Below are positions 26,787 through 37,117 of a stretch of 64,000 nucleotides of DNA, piece after piece. The position numbers and the translations under genes were made by a program. This stretch comes from Mixta calida (GTDB taxonomy: Bacteria > Pseudomonadota > Gammaproteobacteria > Enterobacterales > Enterobacteriaceae), in assembly GCF_002953215.1 (NCBI RefSeq), contig NZ_CP026378.1, forward strand, positions 3,454,540 to 3,518,539. Direction: 5' to 3'. Under the pieces are notes generated by a model that saw only the letters and a program-made list of their open reading frames with translations, made no database searches and was not told the origin of the DNA. Each line of letters begins with the position of its first letter. The stretch's first letter is position 1.

Positions 26787-27695
26787 TCAGAAATAGCCCT
26801 GACGTTTCTTCAGCTCCATTGAGCCAGCCTGGTCGCGGTCAATCACGCGGCCCTGTCGCTCGCTGGTGGTGGAAACCAGCATCTCTTCAATGATCTCGGG
26901 CAGCGTCTGCGCAGAGGATTCTACCGCGCCGGTCAGCGGCCAGCAGCCCAGGGTACGGAAACGCACCATACGCTGTTTGATCTCTTCGCCCGGCTGAAGA
27001 TCGATGCGATCGTCATCAATCACCATCAGCATGCCGTCGCGTTCCAGTACCGGACGCTCGGCCGCCAGATAAAGCGGCACGATGTCGATATTTTCCAGGA
27101 AGATGTACTGCCAGATATCCAGCTCGGTCCAGTTAGAGAGCGGAAACACGCGAATGCTTTCGCCTTTGTTGATCTGGCCGTTGTAGTTGTGCCACAGCTC
27201 CGGGCGCTGGTTTTTCGGGTCCCAGCGATGAAAGCGGTCGCGGAAAGAGTAGATGCGCTCTTTGGCACGCGACTTCTCTTCATCGCGCCGCGCGCCGCCG
27301 AACGCGGCGTCGAAACCATATTTGTTCAGCGCCTGCTTCAACCCTTCGGTTTTCATGATGTCGGTATGCTTGGCGCTGCCGTGCACGAACGGGTTGATGC
27401 CCATCGCCACTCCTTCCGGGTTGCGATGCACAATCAGCTCCGCGCCGATCTCTTTTACCGTGCGGTCGCGGAACGCGTACATATCGCGGAATTTCCAGCC
27501 GGTATCAACATGCAGCAGCGGGAACGGCAGCGTGCCGGGCCAGAAAGCTTTGCGCGCCAGGTGCAGCATTACCGATGAATCTTTGCCGATGGAGTAAAGC
27601 ATCACCGGATTGCCAAATTCAGCCGCCACTTCGCGGATAATATGGATACTCTCCGCCTCCAGTTGACGCAGATGAGTCAGTCGTTTTTGATCCAT
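26787..27695 (-). CDS. cysD: Sulfate adenylyltransferase small subunit
   Basis: A 302-aa PAPS-reductase-like PP-loop enzyme that forms APS from sulfate and ATP, in complex with CysN. The PP-loop [11 protein letters not shown] lies near residue 55. The [19 protein letters not shown] block is characteristic of CysD. It is 9 bp downstream of cysG, so cysG-cysD-cysN-cysC is very probably one CysB-regulated operon. Confidence 0.97.
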   Translation of the reverse strand: MDQKRLTHLRQLEAESIHIIREVAAEFGNPVMLYSIGKDSSVMLHLARKAFWPGTLPFPLLHVDTGWKFRDMYAFRDRTVKEIGAELIVHRNPEGVAMGINPFVHGSAKHTDIMKTEGLKQALNKYGFDAAFGGARRDEEKSRAKERIYSFRDRFHRWDPKNQRPELWHNYNGQINKGESIRVFPLSNWTELDIWQYIFLENIDIVPLYLAAERPVLERDGMLMVIDDDRIDLQPGEEIKQRMVRFRTLGCWPLTGAVESSAQTLPEIIEEMLVSTTSERQGRVIDRDQAGSMELKKRQGYF

Positions 27696-27704
27696 AATGT
27701 TTCC

Positions 27705-29120
27705 TTAAGCCAAATTCACAACGGCGGAGTCGCGTCCCGCCTGCTGCGCTGAATGTTGAAACCAGGCCAGCTGCGCGTGCAGATTCACCACTTCGCCGAT
27801 CACCAGCAGCGCAGGCGTCGGCGCCTGCTGAGCCAGCGTTTCCAGCTCGGCCAGCGTGCCGGTCAATACCTGCTGATCCTGCCGCGTGCCGCGTCCGATC
27901 ACCGCGACCGGCGTCGTCGCTGCGCGGCCATGGGCGATGAGCTGCTGCGAAATTTCCGCCGCTTTCACCGTGCCCATATAGATGGCCAGCGTCTGGCGGG
28001 AACGCGCCAGCGACGGCCAGTCGATAGCGTCGCCGTCTGCGCGGCAGTGTCCGGTAATAAACAGCACGCTCTGCGCATAGTCGCGATGGGTCAGCGGAAT
28101 GCCCGCATAGGCGGTAGCGCCTGACGCCGCCGTCACTCCCGGCACGACCTGGAACGGAATGCCCGCTTCCTGCGCCGCCTGCAACTCTTCGCCGCCGCGC
28201 CCGAAGATAAAGGGATCGCCGCCCTTCAGGCGCACTACGCGTTTCCCTTTGCTCGCCAGCTGGACCAGCAGGCGATTGGTCTCTTCCTGCGCCACCGAAT
28301 GCGCGCCGGCGCGTTTGCCGACGCAGAGCCGGTCGGCGTCGCGGCGCACTAAATCAAGGATCTCGTCGCTGACCAGATGGTCATACAGCACCACGTCCGC
28401 CTGCTGCATGACCTGTAACGCGCGCAGCGTCAGCAGGCCCGCGTCGCCCGGACCGGCGCCGACTAAAATAATTTCGCCCTGCTGCGGCGGCGCATCCGTT
28501 AACTGCGCGTCCAGCGTCTGCTTTGCGCCCTGCACGTTGCCCGCCGCCATCTGGCTGGCGAACAGACCGTTGAACGCGCGCTCCCAAAAGCGACGACGAT
28601 CGGACATTTTGCTGAAGCGCTGTTTGACCTTATCGCGCCACTCCCCCGCCACCTGCGCCATCTGCCCCAGGTTGGCGGGCAGCAGCGCCTCCAGCTTTTC
28701 GCGCAGCATACGCGCCAGCACCGGCGCGGTGCCGCTGGAGGAGATCGCCACCACCAGCGGCGAGCGATCGACAATGGACGGGAAGATAAAGGAGCATTTC
28801 GGCTGATCGTCGACCACGTTCGCCAGCAGGCGACGCTGGTTCGCCGCCTCGAACACGCGCGCGTTAAGCGCGCCGTCGTCGGTGGCGGCAATGACCAGGT
28901 AAACGCTATCCAGCTGGGCCTCGTCGAACGCTGTCGCCAGCCATTCCAGCTGCTGTTTGTCCGCCAGCTCCCGCAGCTCGGCGCAGAGTTCGCGTGCGGC
29001 AATCTGCACGCGCGCGCCCGCGCGACGCAGCAGCTCAATTTTTCGCGCCGCCACATCGCCGCCGCCAACAACCAGCACCGGCTTTGCTTTCAGATCGGCA
29101 AATATAGGGAGATAATCCAC
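27705..29120 (-). CDS. cysG: Siroheme synthase CysG (trifunctional)
   Basis: A 471-aa fusion that makes siroheme from uroporphyrinogen III. The N-terminal CysG-B half (to about 205) is the NAD-dependent dehydrogenase/ferrochelatase, with [13 protein letters not shown] near residue 15. The C-terminal CysG-A half is the SAM methyltransferase, with [16 protein letters not shown] near 218 and [17 protein letters not shown]. Siroheme is the cofactor of CysI, also encoded here. E. coli keeps cysG with nirBDC; here it heads the cysDNC operon. Confidence 0.97.
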   Translation of the reverse strand: MDYLPIFADLKAKPVLVVGGGDVAARKIELLRRAGARVQIAARELCAELRELADKQQLEWLATAFDEAQLDSVYLVIAATDDGALNARVFEAANQRRLLANVVDDQPKCSFIFPSIVDRSPLVVAISSSGTAPVLARMLREKLEALLPANLGQMAQVAGEWRDKVKQRFSKMSDRRRFWERAFNGLFASQMAAGNVQGAKQTLDAQLTDAPPQQGEIILVGAGPGDAGLLTLRALQVMQQADVVLYDHLVSDEILDLVRRDADRLCVGKRAGAHSVAQEETNRLLVQLASKGKRVVRLKGGDPFIFGRGGEELQAAQEAGIPFQVVPGVTAASGATAYAGIPLTHRDYAQSVLFITGHCRADGDAIDWPSLARSRQTLAIYMGTVKAAEISQQLIAHGRAATTPVAVIGRGTRQDQQVLTGTLAELETLAQQAPTPALLVIGEVVNLHAQLAWFQHSAQQAGRDSAVVNLA

Positions 29121-29375
29121 GTCGGCCTTACTTCAATAACAAAAAGTTAACGCGACTATACGACTGCTGCTTCAGGCAGATGAAATTACGAATTGGAATG
29201 AGTAGTTACCGAATGGAATAACGCCACGGCAGAGCTTCGAACAAAAGGTGCTTAACAAGTGATATTTCGGGCATTTAAGAACGATTGAAATTGTGCAATG
29301 CGCGTCACAATTTCATACTATCGGTGCAAAATTATTTCGCTTCAGCGTCATGGGATGACGTTTAAGGACTCAGGT
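29121..29375. promoter_or_regulatory. Divergent cysG / iap promoter region
   Basis: On the minus strand TATAGT (29155-29160) is a good -10 for cysG, but no -35 match lies 17 bp above it. That fits an activator-dependent promoter such as those driven by CysB. GGAAT repeats at 29195-29219 (GAATTGGAATGAG and GAATGGAATAAC) could be part of the activator site. CysB sites are degenerate, so this is inference. Confidence 0.4.
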
Positions 29376-30410
29376 ATGTTTTCCTTCCTCCGCCTGACTG
29401 CGCTGGCCGCGCTGCTCAGCTGCGGTATCAGTCTGCCGGTCGGCGCCGCCGCGCCCGTGGCCGGCCAGTTTGCCGAACAGCAATTACGTCATATCGCCAC
29501 CTGGTTCCCCGGCCGCATGGCGGGCAGCCCGGCGGAAATGCTTACTGCCGACTATCTCCAGCAGCTGTTTGCGGAGATGGGCTATCAAAGCGACAAGCGC
29601 AATTTTAATACCAAAGCGCCGTGGCGCGGCAACGACGGCAAAACGCACTGGCGCAATCTGACCGCCACCTCGGTTATCGCCGCCCGCGCCGGCGAGGTGC
29701 CGCAGGAGATTCTGGTGGTCGCCCATCTCGATACCTGGCGTCCGCTCAGTGAAGCCGAGGCGGAGAAAAACCTCGGCGGGTTACGTTTGCAGGGCGCGGA
29801 TGATAACGCATCGGGTCTGGGCGTCATGCTGGAGCTGGCGCAGCAGCTGAGCCATACGCCGCTGCACTACGGTATTCGCTTTGTGGCGCTCAGCGCCTGG
29901 CAGGATGAGCTGCACGGCCGCGACGACTATATCGCGCGCATGAAAGCCGCCGATCGTAAAAATACCCTGCTGGTGATCGATCTGAATAGCCTGATCGTCG
30001 GCGACAAGCTCTACTTTAACAGCGGCAAGAATACCGCTTCGGCGGTGATCAAGCAGACGCGCGATCGGGCGCTTGATATCGCCCACCGCTACGGCATCAG
30101 CGCCGATAAGCGTCCGCCCCACAGCGTCGCCTCCCCTGAGTCGAATGCGTTCGACCAGGCCGGTTTTCCGCTGCTGACGGTGCGGGCCACCAACTGGGCG
30201 TTAGGCAAGAAAGACGGCGGCCAGCAGCGCGCCGTTTCCCGTCATTTCCCCCAGGGCACCAGCCATCATCAAACCGGGGTGGATAATTTGAACTATCTTG
30301 ACCAATGGCTGCCAGGCCGCATCAGCGTCCGAACGCGGGACAGCGTGCGCATCCTGCTTCCTCTGATTAGCGAACTGGCTAATCCTCCCCGCGTAAAAAA
30401 GGAGACATAA
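29376..30410 (+). CDS. iap: Iap-like secreted M28-family aminopeptidase with altered active site
   Basis: A 344-aa protein matching E. coli Iap (345 aa), the periplasmic aminopeptidase that converts alkaline phosphatase isozymes. An N-terminal signal peptide (LRLTALAALLSCGISLPVGAAA) is clear, and AAGGA precedes the ATG at 29376. The metal-ligand motifs VAHLDTW and GADDNASGLGVMLELA remain, as does a late histidine in SHHQTGVDN. The position of the usual GEEEG catalytic block reads SAWQDELHG, and the later Asp ligand region reads SPESNAF. Activity is therefore uncertain. It is divergent from cysG and overlaps the next gene by one base. Confidence 0.85.
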   Translation: MFSFLRLTALAALLSCGISLPVGAAAPVAGQFAEQQLRHIATWFPGRMAGSPAEMLTADYLQQLFAEMGYQSDKRNFNTKAPWRGNDGKTHWRNLTATSVIAARAGEVPQEILVVAHLDTWRPLSEAEAEKNLGGLRLQGADDNASGLGVMLELAQQLSHTPLHYGIRFVALSAWQDELHGRDDYIARMKAADRKNTLLVIDLNSLIVGDKLYFNSGKNTASAVIKQTRDRALDIAHRYGISADKRPPHSVASPESNAFDQAGFPLLTVRATNWALGKKDGGQQRAVSRHFPQGTSHHQTGVDNLNYLDQWLPGRISVRTRDSVRILLPLISELANPPRVKKET

Positions 30411-30694
30411 TGTACGTTATCAACCTGAGCTATCACCGACCGATGGAAGAGGTCGAGGCGCTGACGCCAGCGCATATCGACTGGGTAAAGCGCTATTTCG
30501 AAGCGGGCGTGTTTCTGGCCGCCGGCCGTAAAGATCCGCGTAACGGCGGCATGATCCTGGCGAAAGATATCGATCGCAATCGTCTGGATACCATTCTCGG
30601 CGAAGATCCGTTCGTGGCGGTGGCGCAGTACGAAGTGATTAAGGTCAACGTATCGATGACCACTGAAGCGCTGAAGGCGCTGGCGGAAGGGTAA
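30410..30694 (+). CDS. YciI-like (YCII domain) protein
   Basis: A 94-aa ferredoxin-fold protein of the YCII family. The conserved HIDWVKRYFEAGVFLAAGRKDPRNGGMIL and a C-terminal YEVIKVNV strand are present. The His/Asp pair of the family (H22, D24) is kept. The function of the family is poorly known; some members are dehydrochlorinase-like or decarboxylase-like. Its start codon overlaps the iap stop (TAATG), so the two genes are co-translated. Confidence 0.88.
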   Translation: MYVINLSYHRPMEEVEALTPAHIDWVKRYFEAGVFLAAGRKDPRNGGMILAKDIDRNRLDTILGEDPFVAVAQYEVIKVNVSMTTEALKALAEG

Positions 30695-30747
30695 GGCGCG
30701 CAGACCTGCGAAAAAGCTTGCGCAGGCATGACGTCATTCCCAAAGCG

Positions 30748-30780
30748 TTAAAATAAAACAGGCGGTCCGAAGACCGCCTG
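30748..30780 (-). terminator. Intrinsic terminator of the cysJIH operon
   Basis: On the minus strand CAGGCGGTC and GACCGCCTG close a TTCG tetraloop and are followed by TTTTATTTT. It is 26 bp past the cysH stop. Read on the plus strand it may also stop the iap-YciI transcript. Confidence 0.9.
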
Positions 30781-30805
30781 CTGCGTTTAAGCGCGGGTAC
30801 GCCGC

Positions 30806-31537
30806 CTACTCATGCAGGCCGCATTCACGCTTCAGACCAAAGAAGCGCGTTTCTTCTTCCGCCATGCCCGGCTCCCACTTACGCGTGGTGTGGGTATCTC
30901 CCACCGAAAGGTAGCCTTCGTCCCACAGCGGATGATAATGCAGGCCGTGCTGCTGCAGGTACTGGTAAACCTGACGGTTGTCCCAGTCAATAATCGGCAG
31001 CACCTTGAATACGCCGCGCTGCACCGCCAGCACCGGCAGATTAGCGCGGCTGCCGGACTGTTCGCGCCGTAAACCCGCGAACCAGCTCTGCGCGCGCAGC
31101 GTTTCCAGCGCGCGGTTCATCGGCTCGACCTTATTGATTTCGTTATAGCGCTCAAGCCCTTCGACGCCCTGCTCCCACAGTTTGCCGTAGCGCGCCTCCT
31201 GCCATGCCGGAGACTGCTCGGCGCGGAATACCTTCAGGTTCAGGCTCAGCTTCTCCGTCAGCTCGTCGATAAAGCGATAGGTTTCCGGGAACAGGTAGCC
31301 GGTATCGGTCAGGATCACCGGCATGTCCGGCTTCTGGCGCGTGACCAGATGCAGCGATACCGCCGCCTGAATGCCGAAGCTGGAAGAGAGAACAAACTCG
31401 CCCGGCAGGTTCTCCAGCGCCCAGATCACGCGATCTTCGGCGGACAGCTTTTCCAGCTGCGTGTTGACGTCGGCTAACGCCATAACGCGGTCTATCTTGG
31501 GCAACGCATTCAGTGCTGCGAGATCGAGTACAGACAT
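30806..31537 (-). CDS. cysH: Phosphoadenylylsulfate (PAPS) reductase
   Basis: A 243-aa thioredoxin-dependent enzyme that reduces PAPS to sulfite and PAP. The PP-loop-like [14 protein letters not shown] lies near residue 52. The catalytic cysteine is in the C-terminal ECGLHE motif. The extra cysteine pairs of iron-sulfur APS reductases are absent, so the substrate is PAPS, matching the presence of cysC. Last gene of cysJIH. Confidence 0.97.
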   Translation of the reverse strand: MSVLDLAALNALPKIDRVMALADVNTQLEKLSAEDRVIWALENLPGEFVLSSSFGIQAAVSLHLVTRQKPDMPVILTDTGYLFPETYRFIDELTEKLSLNLKVFRAEQSPAWQEARYGKLWEQGVEGLERYNEINKVEPMNRALETLRAQSWFAGLRREQSGSRANLPVLAVQRGVFKVLPIIDWDNRQVYQYLQQHGLHYHPLWDEGYLSVGDTHTTRKWEPGMAEEETRFFGLKRECGLHE

Positions 31538-31549
31538 GCTCTCCTCCGT

Positions 31550-33262
31550 TTATTCCCAGAAATCCCGCGCCGGATCGACGATCGGTTTGACAATGCCGGC
31601 GCGCAGAGTGAAATCACCAAACTCTTCGCCCGGTGCGCGCTCCTGCGCCCAGCGTCCCACCAGTTCATCGATAACGGCGAGGATCTCATCTTCGGTAATG
31701 TTTTCGCGGTACATGCGCGGAATGCGCGTACCGATGCGGTTGCCGCCGAGATGCAGGTTGTAGCGGCCCGGCGCTTTGCCTACCAGCCCCAGTTCCGCCA
31801 GCATCGCGCGGCCGCAGCCGTTCGGACAGCCGGTAACGCGCAGTACGATATGCTCATCGCCGACGCCGTGCTTCGTCATGATCTCTTCGACGCGCGTAAC
31901 AAAGGCAGGCAGAAAACGTTCCGCCTCGGCCATCGCCAGCGGGCAGGTTGGGAACGCTACGCAGGCCATGGAGTTTTCGCGCTGCGCAGTGACGTTTTCC
32001 ATCAGGCCGTGCGCGCGGGCAATCGCTTCGATACGCTCTTTTTCGCTTTCCGGCACGCCAGCGACGATCAGGTTCTGGTTGGCGGTCAGGCGGAAGTCGC
32101 CCTGATGCACCTTCGCGATCTCCGCCACGCCGCTTTTCAGCGGACGTCCCGGATAATCCAGCAGGCGGCCATTTTCAATAAACAGCGTCAAATGCCACTT
32201 ATTGTCGATCCCTTTCACCCAACCGAAACGATCGCCGCGGGTAGTGAATGTATACGGGCGGATCGGGCCGAAGGTCATCCCGGCGCGTTTTTCCACTTCC
32301 GCTTTAAAGGTCTCCACGCCGACGCGCTCAAGCGTATATTTGGTTTTGGCGTTTTTACGGTTAGTGCGATTGCCCCAGTCGCGCTGGGTCGTCACCACCG
32401 CCTCCGCCACCGCCAGGGTTTTATCCAGCGGCAGGAAACCAAACTCGCTGGCGGTGCGGGCGTAAGTCTCTTTGTTGCCGTGTTCTATAGAAAGGCCGCC
32501 GCCCACCAGCAGGTTAAAGCCGATCAACCTGCCGTTTTCCGCGATAGCGATAAAGTTCATATCGTTGGCGTGCAGGTCGACGTCATTATGCGGCGGCACT
32601 ACGACGGTGGTTTTAAACTTACGCGGCAGATAGGTAGAGCTGAGGATCGGCTCCTCGTCGGTGGTCGCCGCCTTTTTCTCATCCAGCCAGATTTCCGCAT
32701 AGGCGCGGGTACGCGGCAGCAGATGCTCGGAGATTTTCTTCGCCCACTCGTATGCTTCCTGATGCAGGGCAGACTCAATCGGGTTGGAACTGCACAGCAC
32801 ATTGCGGTTCATATCGTTGGCAGTGCCGATGGCGTCCAGCCCAACTTCGTGCAGCATCTGGTGCGCCGGCTTCACGTTCTTTTTCAGAATGCCGTGAAAC
32901 TGGAAGGTTTGACGGTTGGTGAGACGCACGCTGCCGTACAGGGTGTTTTCCGCCGCGAATTTCTCAATCGCCAGCCACTGTTTCGGCGTGATGATGCCGC
33001 CGGGCAGACGACAGCGCAGCATCATGGCGTGACGCGGCTCCAGCTTCTGCTCGGCGCGTTCGGCGCGAATATCGCGATCATCCTGCTGATACATGCCGTG
33101 AAAGCGGATCAGCAGGAAGTTGTCGCCGCTAAAGCCGCCGGTCAGGCCATTCTGCAAATCTTCCGCGATGGTGCCGCGCAGAAAATTGCTCTCTTTTTTC
33201 ATGCGCTCCGCATCGGAAAGCTTTCCTTCGACGACCAGCGGTCCAGGGTGTTTTTCACTCAT
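31550..33262 (-). CDS. cysI: Sulfite reductase hemoprotein beta subunit
   Basis: A 570-aa subunit carrying siroheme and a [4Fe-4S] cluster, which performs the six-electron reduction of sulfite to sulfide. The four cluster cysteines lie in [14 protein letters not shown] and [11 protein letters not shown] (residues about 434-483). Basic siroheme- and sulfite-binding residues lie in [12 protein letters not shown]. Its start overlaps the cysJ stop by one base, which supports 1:1 coupled synthesis with CysJ. Confidence 0.98.
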   Translation of the reverse strand: MSEKHPGPLVVEGKLSDAERMKKESNFLRGTIAEDLQNGLTGGFSGDNFLLIRFHGMYQQDDRDIRAERAEQKLEPRHAMMLRCRLPGGIITPKQWLAIEKFAAENTLYGSVRLTNRQTFQFHGILKKNVKPAHQMLHEVGLDAIGTANDMNRNVLCSSNPIESALHQEAYEWAKKISEHLLPRTRAYAEIWLDEKKAATTDEEPILSSTYLPRKFKTTVVVPPHNDVDLHANDMNFIAIAENGRLIGFNLLVGGGLSIEHGNKETYARTASEFGFLPLDKTLAVAEAVVTTQRDWGNRTNRKNAKTKYTLERVGVETFKAEVEKRAGMTFGPIRPYTFTTRGDRFGWVKGIDNKWHLTLFIENGRLLDYPGRPLKSGVAEIAKVHQGDFRLTANQNLIVAGVPESEKERIEAIARAHGLMENVTAQRENSMACVAFPTCPLAMAEAERFLPAFVTRVEEIMTKHGVGDEHIVLRVTGCPNGCGRAMLAELGLVGKAPGRYNLHLGGNRIGTRIPRMYRENITEDEILAVIDELVGRWAQERAPGEEFGDFTLRAGIVKPIVDPARDFWE

Positions 33263-35073
33263 CAGTAAACGTCTCGCTGATAACGGCGCTCAATGCGCAG
33301 CTCACTTAAAAATTCATCGGCCGATTCAAGGTCCATGCCGCCCTGTTCAGCCACCACTTCCAGTAATGCCTGCTCGACATCTTTCGCCATACGGTTGGCG
33401 TCGCCGCAGACATAAATGTGGGCGCCTTCCTGTAACCAGCGCCACACTTCCGCGCCTTTCTCGCGGATTTTGTCCTGTACGTAGATCTTATGCTGCTGGT
33501 CGCGCGACCAGGCTAAATCGATATTGGTCAGTAAGCCATCTTTGACATATCTCTGCCACTCCACCTGATAGAGGAAATCCTCGGTGAAGTGCGGGTTGCC
33601 GAAGAACAGCCAGTTTTTGCCGCCGGCGCCGTCGTTTTCACGTTGCTGCATAAAGGCGCGGAACGGCGCGATGCCGGTGCCCGGCCCGATCATGATCACC
33701 GGCGCGTCGGGATCGGCGGGCAGACGGAAGTTATCGTTGTGTTCGATAAACACCCGCACTTCGCCCTCTTCCTGCAGCCGATCGGCCAGATAGCTGGAGG
33801 CGCCGCCGGCGCGCTGACGGCCATCGATCTCATAACGCACCGCGCCGACGGTAATGTGGACTTCGCTCTCCGTCTCCGCCTGTGAAGAGGCGATGGAGTA
33901 AAGGCGCGGCGTTAGCGGACGCAACAGCGACAGCAGCTGCTCCGGGTTCAGCTCGCCAGGCGCCTGACGTACCATATCAACAATCGGCATCGTCTGCGCG
34001 TAGTGTTGCAGCTGCGCTTTATCCGCCGCCAGCGCCAGCAGACGCTCGTTGCGCACCAGCTTCGCATACTGTTCCACGATCTGCGGCGTGTTCACCGTCA
34101 GTTCAAAATGCTGCTGTAAAGCCAGCGACAGCGGCAGCGTCTGGCCTTTTACCTCGACGCTCTCATCGCCGCGCAGCCAGAGCAGCTCGGTCAGCTCTTT
34201 CACCAACGCCGGATCGTTTTCATACCAGACGCCAAGTGCGTCGCCCGGCTGATAGCGCAGCCCGGCGTCGCCCAGATCGATTTCAATATGGCGCACGTCT
34301 TTATCCGAACCACGACCGGTGATTTTCTGATTCACCGACAGCGTGGCCGTCAGCGGCTCATCACGCGTATAAGGCGTGGTGAAAACTTCGTTGACGCTGC
34401 CGCTCGCGGTGGCGGCGGCCTGGGCAGGCGTTTCCGTCGGCACGCGCTGTTGCAGCAGCGCGACGACCGCTTTACGCCACTTCTCCGCCTCGGCGGCGAA
34501 TTCCACATCCGCGTCAACGCGCTCCAGCAGGCGCTCGCCGCCCAGCTCGGCCAGGCGGCTATCGAAATCTTTCCCGGCCTTGCTGAAAAATTCGTAGGAG
34601 GTATCGCCCAGACCGAAGACCGCAAATGCAGTATCGGTCAGCTTCGGCGCTTTTTTCGACATCAGATATTTATGCAGCGCGACCGCCTCTTCCGGCGGAT
34701 CGCCTTCGCCCTGCGTCGAGGTGACGATCAGCAGCAGTTTCTCCTGCGCGATTTGCTTGAATTTATAGTCGCCGGCATTTACCAGCTTCACGTTCAGCTT
34801 CGCCGCCTGCAGATCATCGCGCAGCTGTTCCGCTACACGGCGCGCGTTGCCGGTCTGCGAGGCGGAGAGCAGCGTAATGGTCGGCGTCTCGGCGGGCGCG
34901 GCGATAAGCTGAGCGGCAGAGCCGACTTCAGGGGTCTGGTTGACCCGCCCCCAGAAATAGCCGGAGATCCATGCCAGCTGCGTAGTCGTTAAATCATTGG
35001 TCGCCGCCTGCAAGCGGGCGAGCTGCTCCGGGTTAAGCGGGAGCAAAGAACCTGGGGGTGCCTGAGTCGTCAT
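33262..35073 (-). CDS. cysJ: Sulfite reductase flavoprotein alpha subunit
   Basis: A 603-aa NADPH:flavin electron donor for CysI. An N-terminal FMN flavodoxin domain ([17 protein letters not shown] near residue 70) is followed by the FAD domain (RLYSIASS) and an NADPH-binding domain ([31 protein letters not shown]). The C-terminal RRYQRDVY is the conserved tail contacting FAD. First gene of cysJIH; siroheme for its partner comes from CysG. Confidence 0.98.
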   Translation of the reverse strand: MTTQAPPGSLLPLNPEQLARLQAATNDLTTTQLAWISGYFWGRVNQTPEVGSAAQLIAAPAETPTITLLSASQTGNARRVAEQLRDDLQAAKLNVKLVNAGDYKFKQIAQEKLLLIVTSTQGEGDPPEEAVALHKYLMSKKAPKLTDTAFAVFGLGDTSYEFFSKAGKDFDSRLAELGGERLLERVDADVEFAAEAEKWRKAVVALLQQRVPTETPAQAAATASGSVNEVFTTPYTRDEPLTATLSVNQKITGRGSDKDVRHIEIDLGDAGLRYQPGDALGVWYENDPALVKELTELLWLRGDESVEVKGQTLPLSLALQQHFELTVNTPQIVEQYAKLVRNERLLALAADKAQLQHYAQTMPIVDMVRQAPGELNPEQLLSLLRPLTPRLYSIASSQAETESEVHITVGAVRYEIDGRQRAGGASSYLADRLQEEGEVRVFIEHNDNFRLPADPDAPVIMIGPGTGIAPFRAFMQQRENDGAGGKNWLFFGNPHFTEDFLYQVEWQRYVKDGLLTNIDLAWSRDQQHKIYVQDKIREKGAEVWRWLQEGAHIYVCGDANRMAKDVEQALLEVVAEQGGMDLESADEFLSELRIERRYQRDVY

Positions 35074-35375
35074 TGCCTTGAGAATTCCAGTATCAATGGT
35101 TCCAAACCGTTCAGAGACGGGAGATGAGGTAGGTTACCGAGTCGCATATTAACCGGTAAATAAGGGTTAGAAATAATAAATAACCAAAACGCCTAAACAC
35201 TTTTAGCGGTAATGCTTAACGTTTTAACTGTTTAAAAATAACGTTATCAATCAAAAGCTTAATCTTGGATGCATTTTTGAATGCACCTAAAAGGGGCCAG
35301 AGCGGGGAAACGGGTGCGAAAAATCTCGTTTTCCGGTAGACTTCGCCGGTTTTTGCAACAATTGAGACATCAAAC
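35074..35375. promoter_or_regulatory. Divergent cysJ / queD intergenic region
   Basis: No gene is seen in these 302 bp. On the minus strand TAATAT (35146-35151) is a plausible cysJ -10 with no good -35, as expected for a CysB-activated promoter. AT-rich sequence with AACGTT steps at 35217-35245 may be the activator region. On the plus side, CCGG pairs just before queD form a weak hairpin. Confidence 0.4.
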
Positions 35376-35738
35376 ATGGCAACCACGCTTTTTAAAGATT
35401 TCCAGTTCGAAGCCGCACACCGTCTGCCGCACGTACCTGAGGGCCACAAATGTGGACGTTTACACGGTCACTCATTCCTGGTGCGTCTTGAAATCACCGG
35501 CGACGTTGATCCCTATACCGGCTGGATTATGGATTTCGCCGAGCTGAAGGCCGCGTTCAAACCGCTCTACGATCGCCTGGACCACTACTACCTGAACGAT
35601 ATTCCGGGCCTGGAGAATCCTACCAGCGAAGTGCTGGCGCAGTGGATTTGGCAACAGATGAAGCCGGTCGTGCCGCTGCTGAGCGCGGTGATGATCAAAG
35701 AAACCTGCACCGCCGGCTGCGTCTATCGCGGCGAATAG
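35376..35738 (+). CDS. queD: 6-carboxy-5,6,7,8-tetrahydropterin synthase
   Basis: A 120-aa enzyme of the PTPS family, second step of preQ0/queuosine synthesis from GTP-derived dihydroneopterin triphosphate. Zinc ligands are H15 (EAAHRLP) and H30/H32 (LHGHSF). The catalytic cysteine lies in GHKCGRLHG near residue 26, and the base glutamate in IKETCTAGC near 109. queE (37.1 kb) and queF (61.2 kb), for later steps, are also in the window. Confidence 0.96.
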   Translation: MATTLFKDFQFEAAHRLPHVPEGHKCGRLHGHSFLVRLEITGDVDPYTGWIMDFAELKAAFKPLYDRLDHYYLNDIPGLENPTSEVLAQWIWQQMKPVVPLLSAVMIKETCTAGCVYRGE

Positions 35739-35745
35739 CCGTCGC

Positions 35746-37053
35746 TTAACGCTCTTTTCTTCCTGTCCAGCGTTCTTTCAGCAGCGCGCCGTTGATCGCC
35801 ATATCCAGTACAGGCGACGGGGGAAGCCAGTTGGCTTTGTCCAGCGCCTGCATCTGCGCGAGCAATGGATTATCTTCGCCTGCGACGTAATCCGCCAACA
35901 GAAGGCCCGCGATCGTCTGCTTTGAAATCCCCGCCCCGTTACAACCGCCAGCGGTGTAGAGAAAATCATTGATTTTTCCCCACTGCGGCGCACCGTTGCG
36001 CGTCACGCTAATGGTGCCCGACCAGCAATGACTGAAGGACAGATCGTGAAGCTGCGGATAGATTTTGCGAAATAGCTGCTGATGCAGACGGGCCGCCTGC
36101 CGCGTATGACGCGCGCTGATAACACCGTTCAGCGCCGGAATGACATGCTGGCGAATCAGGAACCGACGGTCCTGGGTAAAACGAAGCGTGGCGCCTGCTA
36201 TCGCATTCACCGGCGTTAAGCCCCAGCTCGCCATTTTCGGCAGCCGGGCCAACTGCGCTTCGTTAAGCGGCGGCGTCAGGCTGGCAAAGGTGCCCATCGC
36301 CGCCTGACGACGGAGGCCGGGCAGCAGGTTGCCCGACAGGGCATTGGTCGCCAGAATCACCTTTTTCGCCCGTACCGCGCCCGTCGCGGTATACACCGTC
36401 ACGCCGTGATGATAATCGATGGCGAGCGCCGGGCTGTGATACCAGAGCTTAACATTCTCAGGCAGCGTATCCGCCAGGCCGGCGATCAGTAGCGCTGGAT
36501 TCACCAGTACCGTATCCGGCGTAAAAATGGCCTTGTGATAAAAGCGCGTACCCAGTTTTTCCTGTAAAGCGTCGGTATCGAGTTGTTGATACTCTTCCGC
36601 CATCTGCGCGAGACTGTCGCAGTAAGCCCGCAAAATTTTGTCCTGTCCTGGCGCGACCTGACAATGGTATTTTCCGGCGGCTTGCCATTCGCACTTGATG
36701 TGATGCTCATCCACCAGCGTCTTCAGCCACTGTATGCCCGCCTGCAACAACTGGCGATACGCATGGGCTTTTTTTAGCTCCGCCGTTGAACTGCCGATAT
36801 TGTGCGGCAGGCCGATAATAAAACCGGAGTTTCTGCCGGATGCGCTGTCATAAGCCGTGCCGGCTTCCAGCACTGCGATTTTCCATGCCGGTTTCAGCAT
36901 TGCCAGCCGTCGGGCGAAGGCCAGGCCGGCATAACCGGCGCCGATCACCACCCAGTCAGCCTCCGTCGTGGAGGTCAACGCAGGGAAAATGGCAGGCTGA
37001 GCGCGCTGGCTAAGCCAGCCGGAGACATTTTGATTAAGCGGCAGACGATTCAT
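35746..37053 (-). CDS. FAD-dependent oxidoreductase of the DAO/OrdL family
   Basis: A 435-aa flavoprotein. The N-terminal Rossmann motif WVVIGAGYAGLAFARRLA (near residue 33) and VLEAG bind FAD. The ASGRNSGFIIGLPHN segment resembles gamma-glutamylputrescine or glycine-type oxidases (PuuB/OrdL), and the C-terminal WSGTISVTRNGAPQWG..GGCNGAGIS closes the cofactor site. I start at the ATG at 37053, which AAGGAAGG precedes. The amine or amino-acid substrate is unknown. It lies between queD and queE on the opposite strand to queD; a link to queuosine is not implied. Confidence 0.87.
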   Translation of the reverse strand: MNRLPLNQNVSGWLSQRAQPAIFPALTSTTEADWVVIGAGYAGLAFARRLAMLKPAWKIAVLEAGTAYDSASGRNSGFIIGLPHNIGSSTAELKKAHAYRQLLQAGIQWLKTLVDEHHIKCEWQAAGKYHCQVAPGQDKILRAYCDSLAQMAEEYQQLDTDALQEKLGTRFYHKAIFTPDTVLVNPALLIAGLADTLPENVKLWYHSPALAIDYHHGVTVYTATGAVRAKKVILATNALSGNLLPGLRRQAAMGTFASLTPPLNEAQLARLPKMASWGLTPVNAIAGATLRFTQDRRFLIRQHVIPALNGVISARHTRQAARLHQQLFRKIYPQLHDLSFSHCWSGTISVTRNGAPQWGKINDFLYTAGGCNGAGISKQTIAGLLLADYVAGEDNPLLAQMQALDKANWLPPSPVLDMAINGALLKERWTGRKER

Positions 37054-37117
37054 AACCCTTCCTTTGGTATGGATACTCCGAAAACAGGAGTGTACCACCC
37101 GCAGGTAAGGGCGTTAA

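Noticed and set aside
25378-26796. 472-codon plus-strand frame opposite cysN
   Set aside because: An antisense shadow of a fully conserved GTPase gene with no supporting features.
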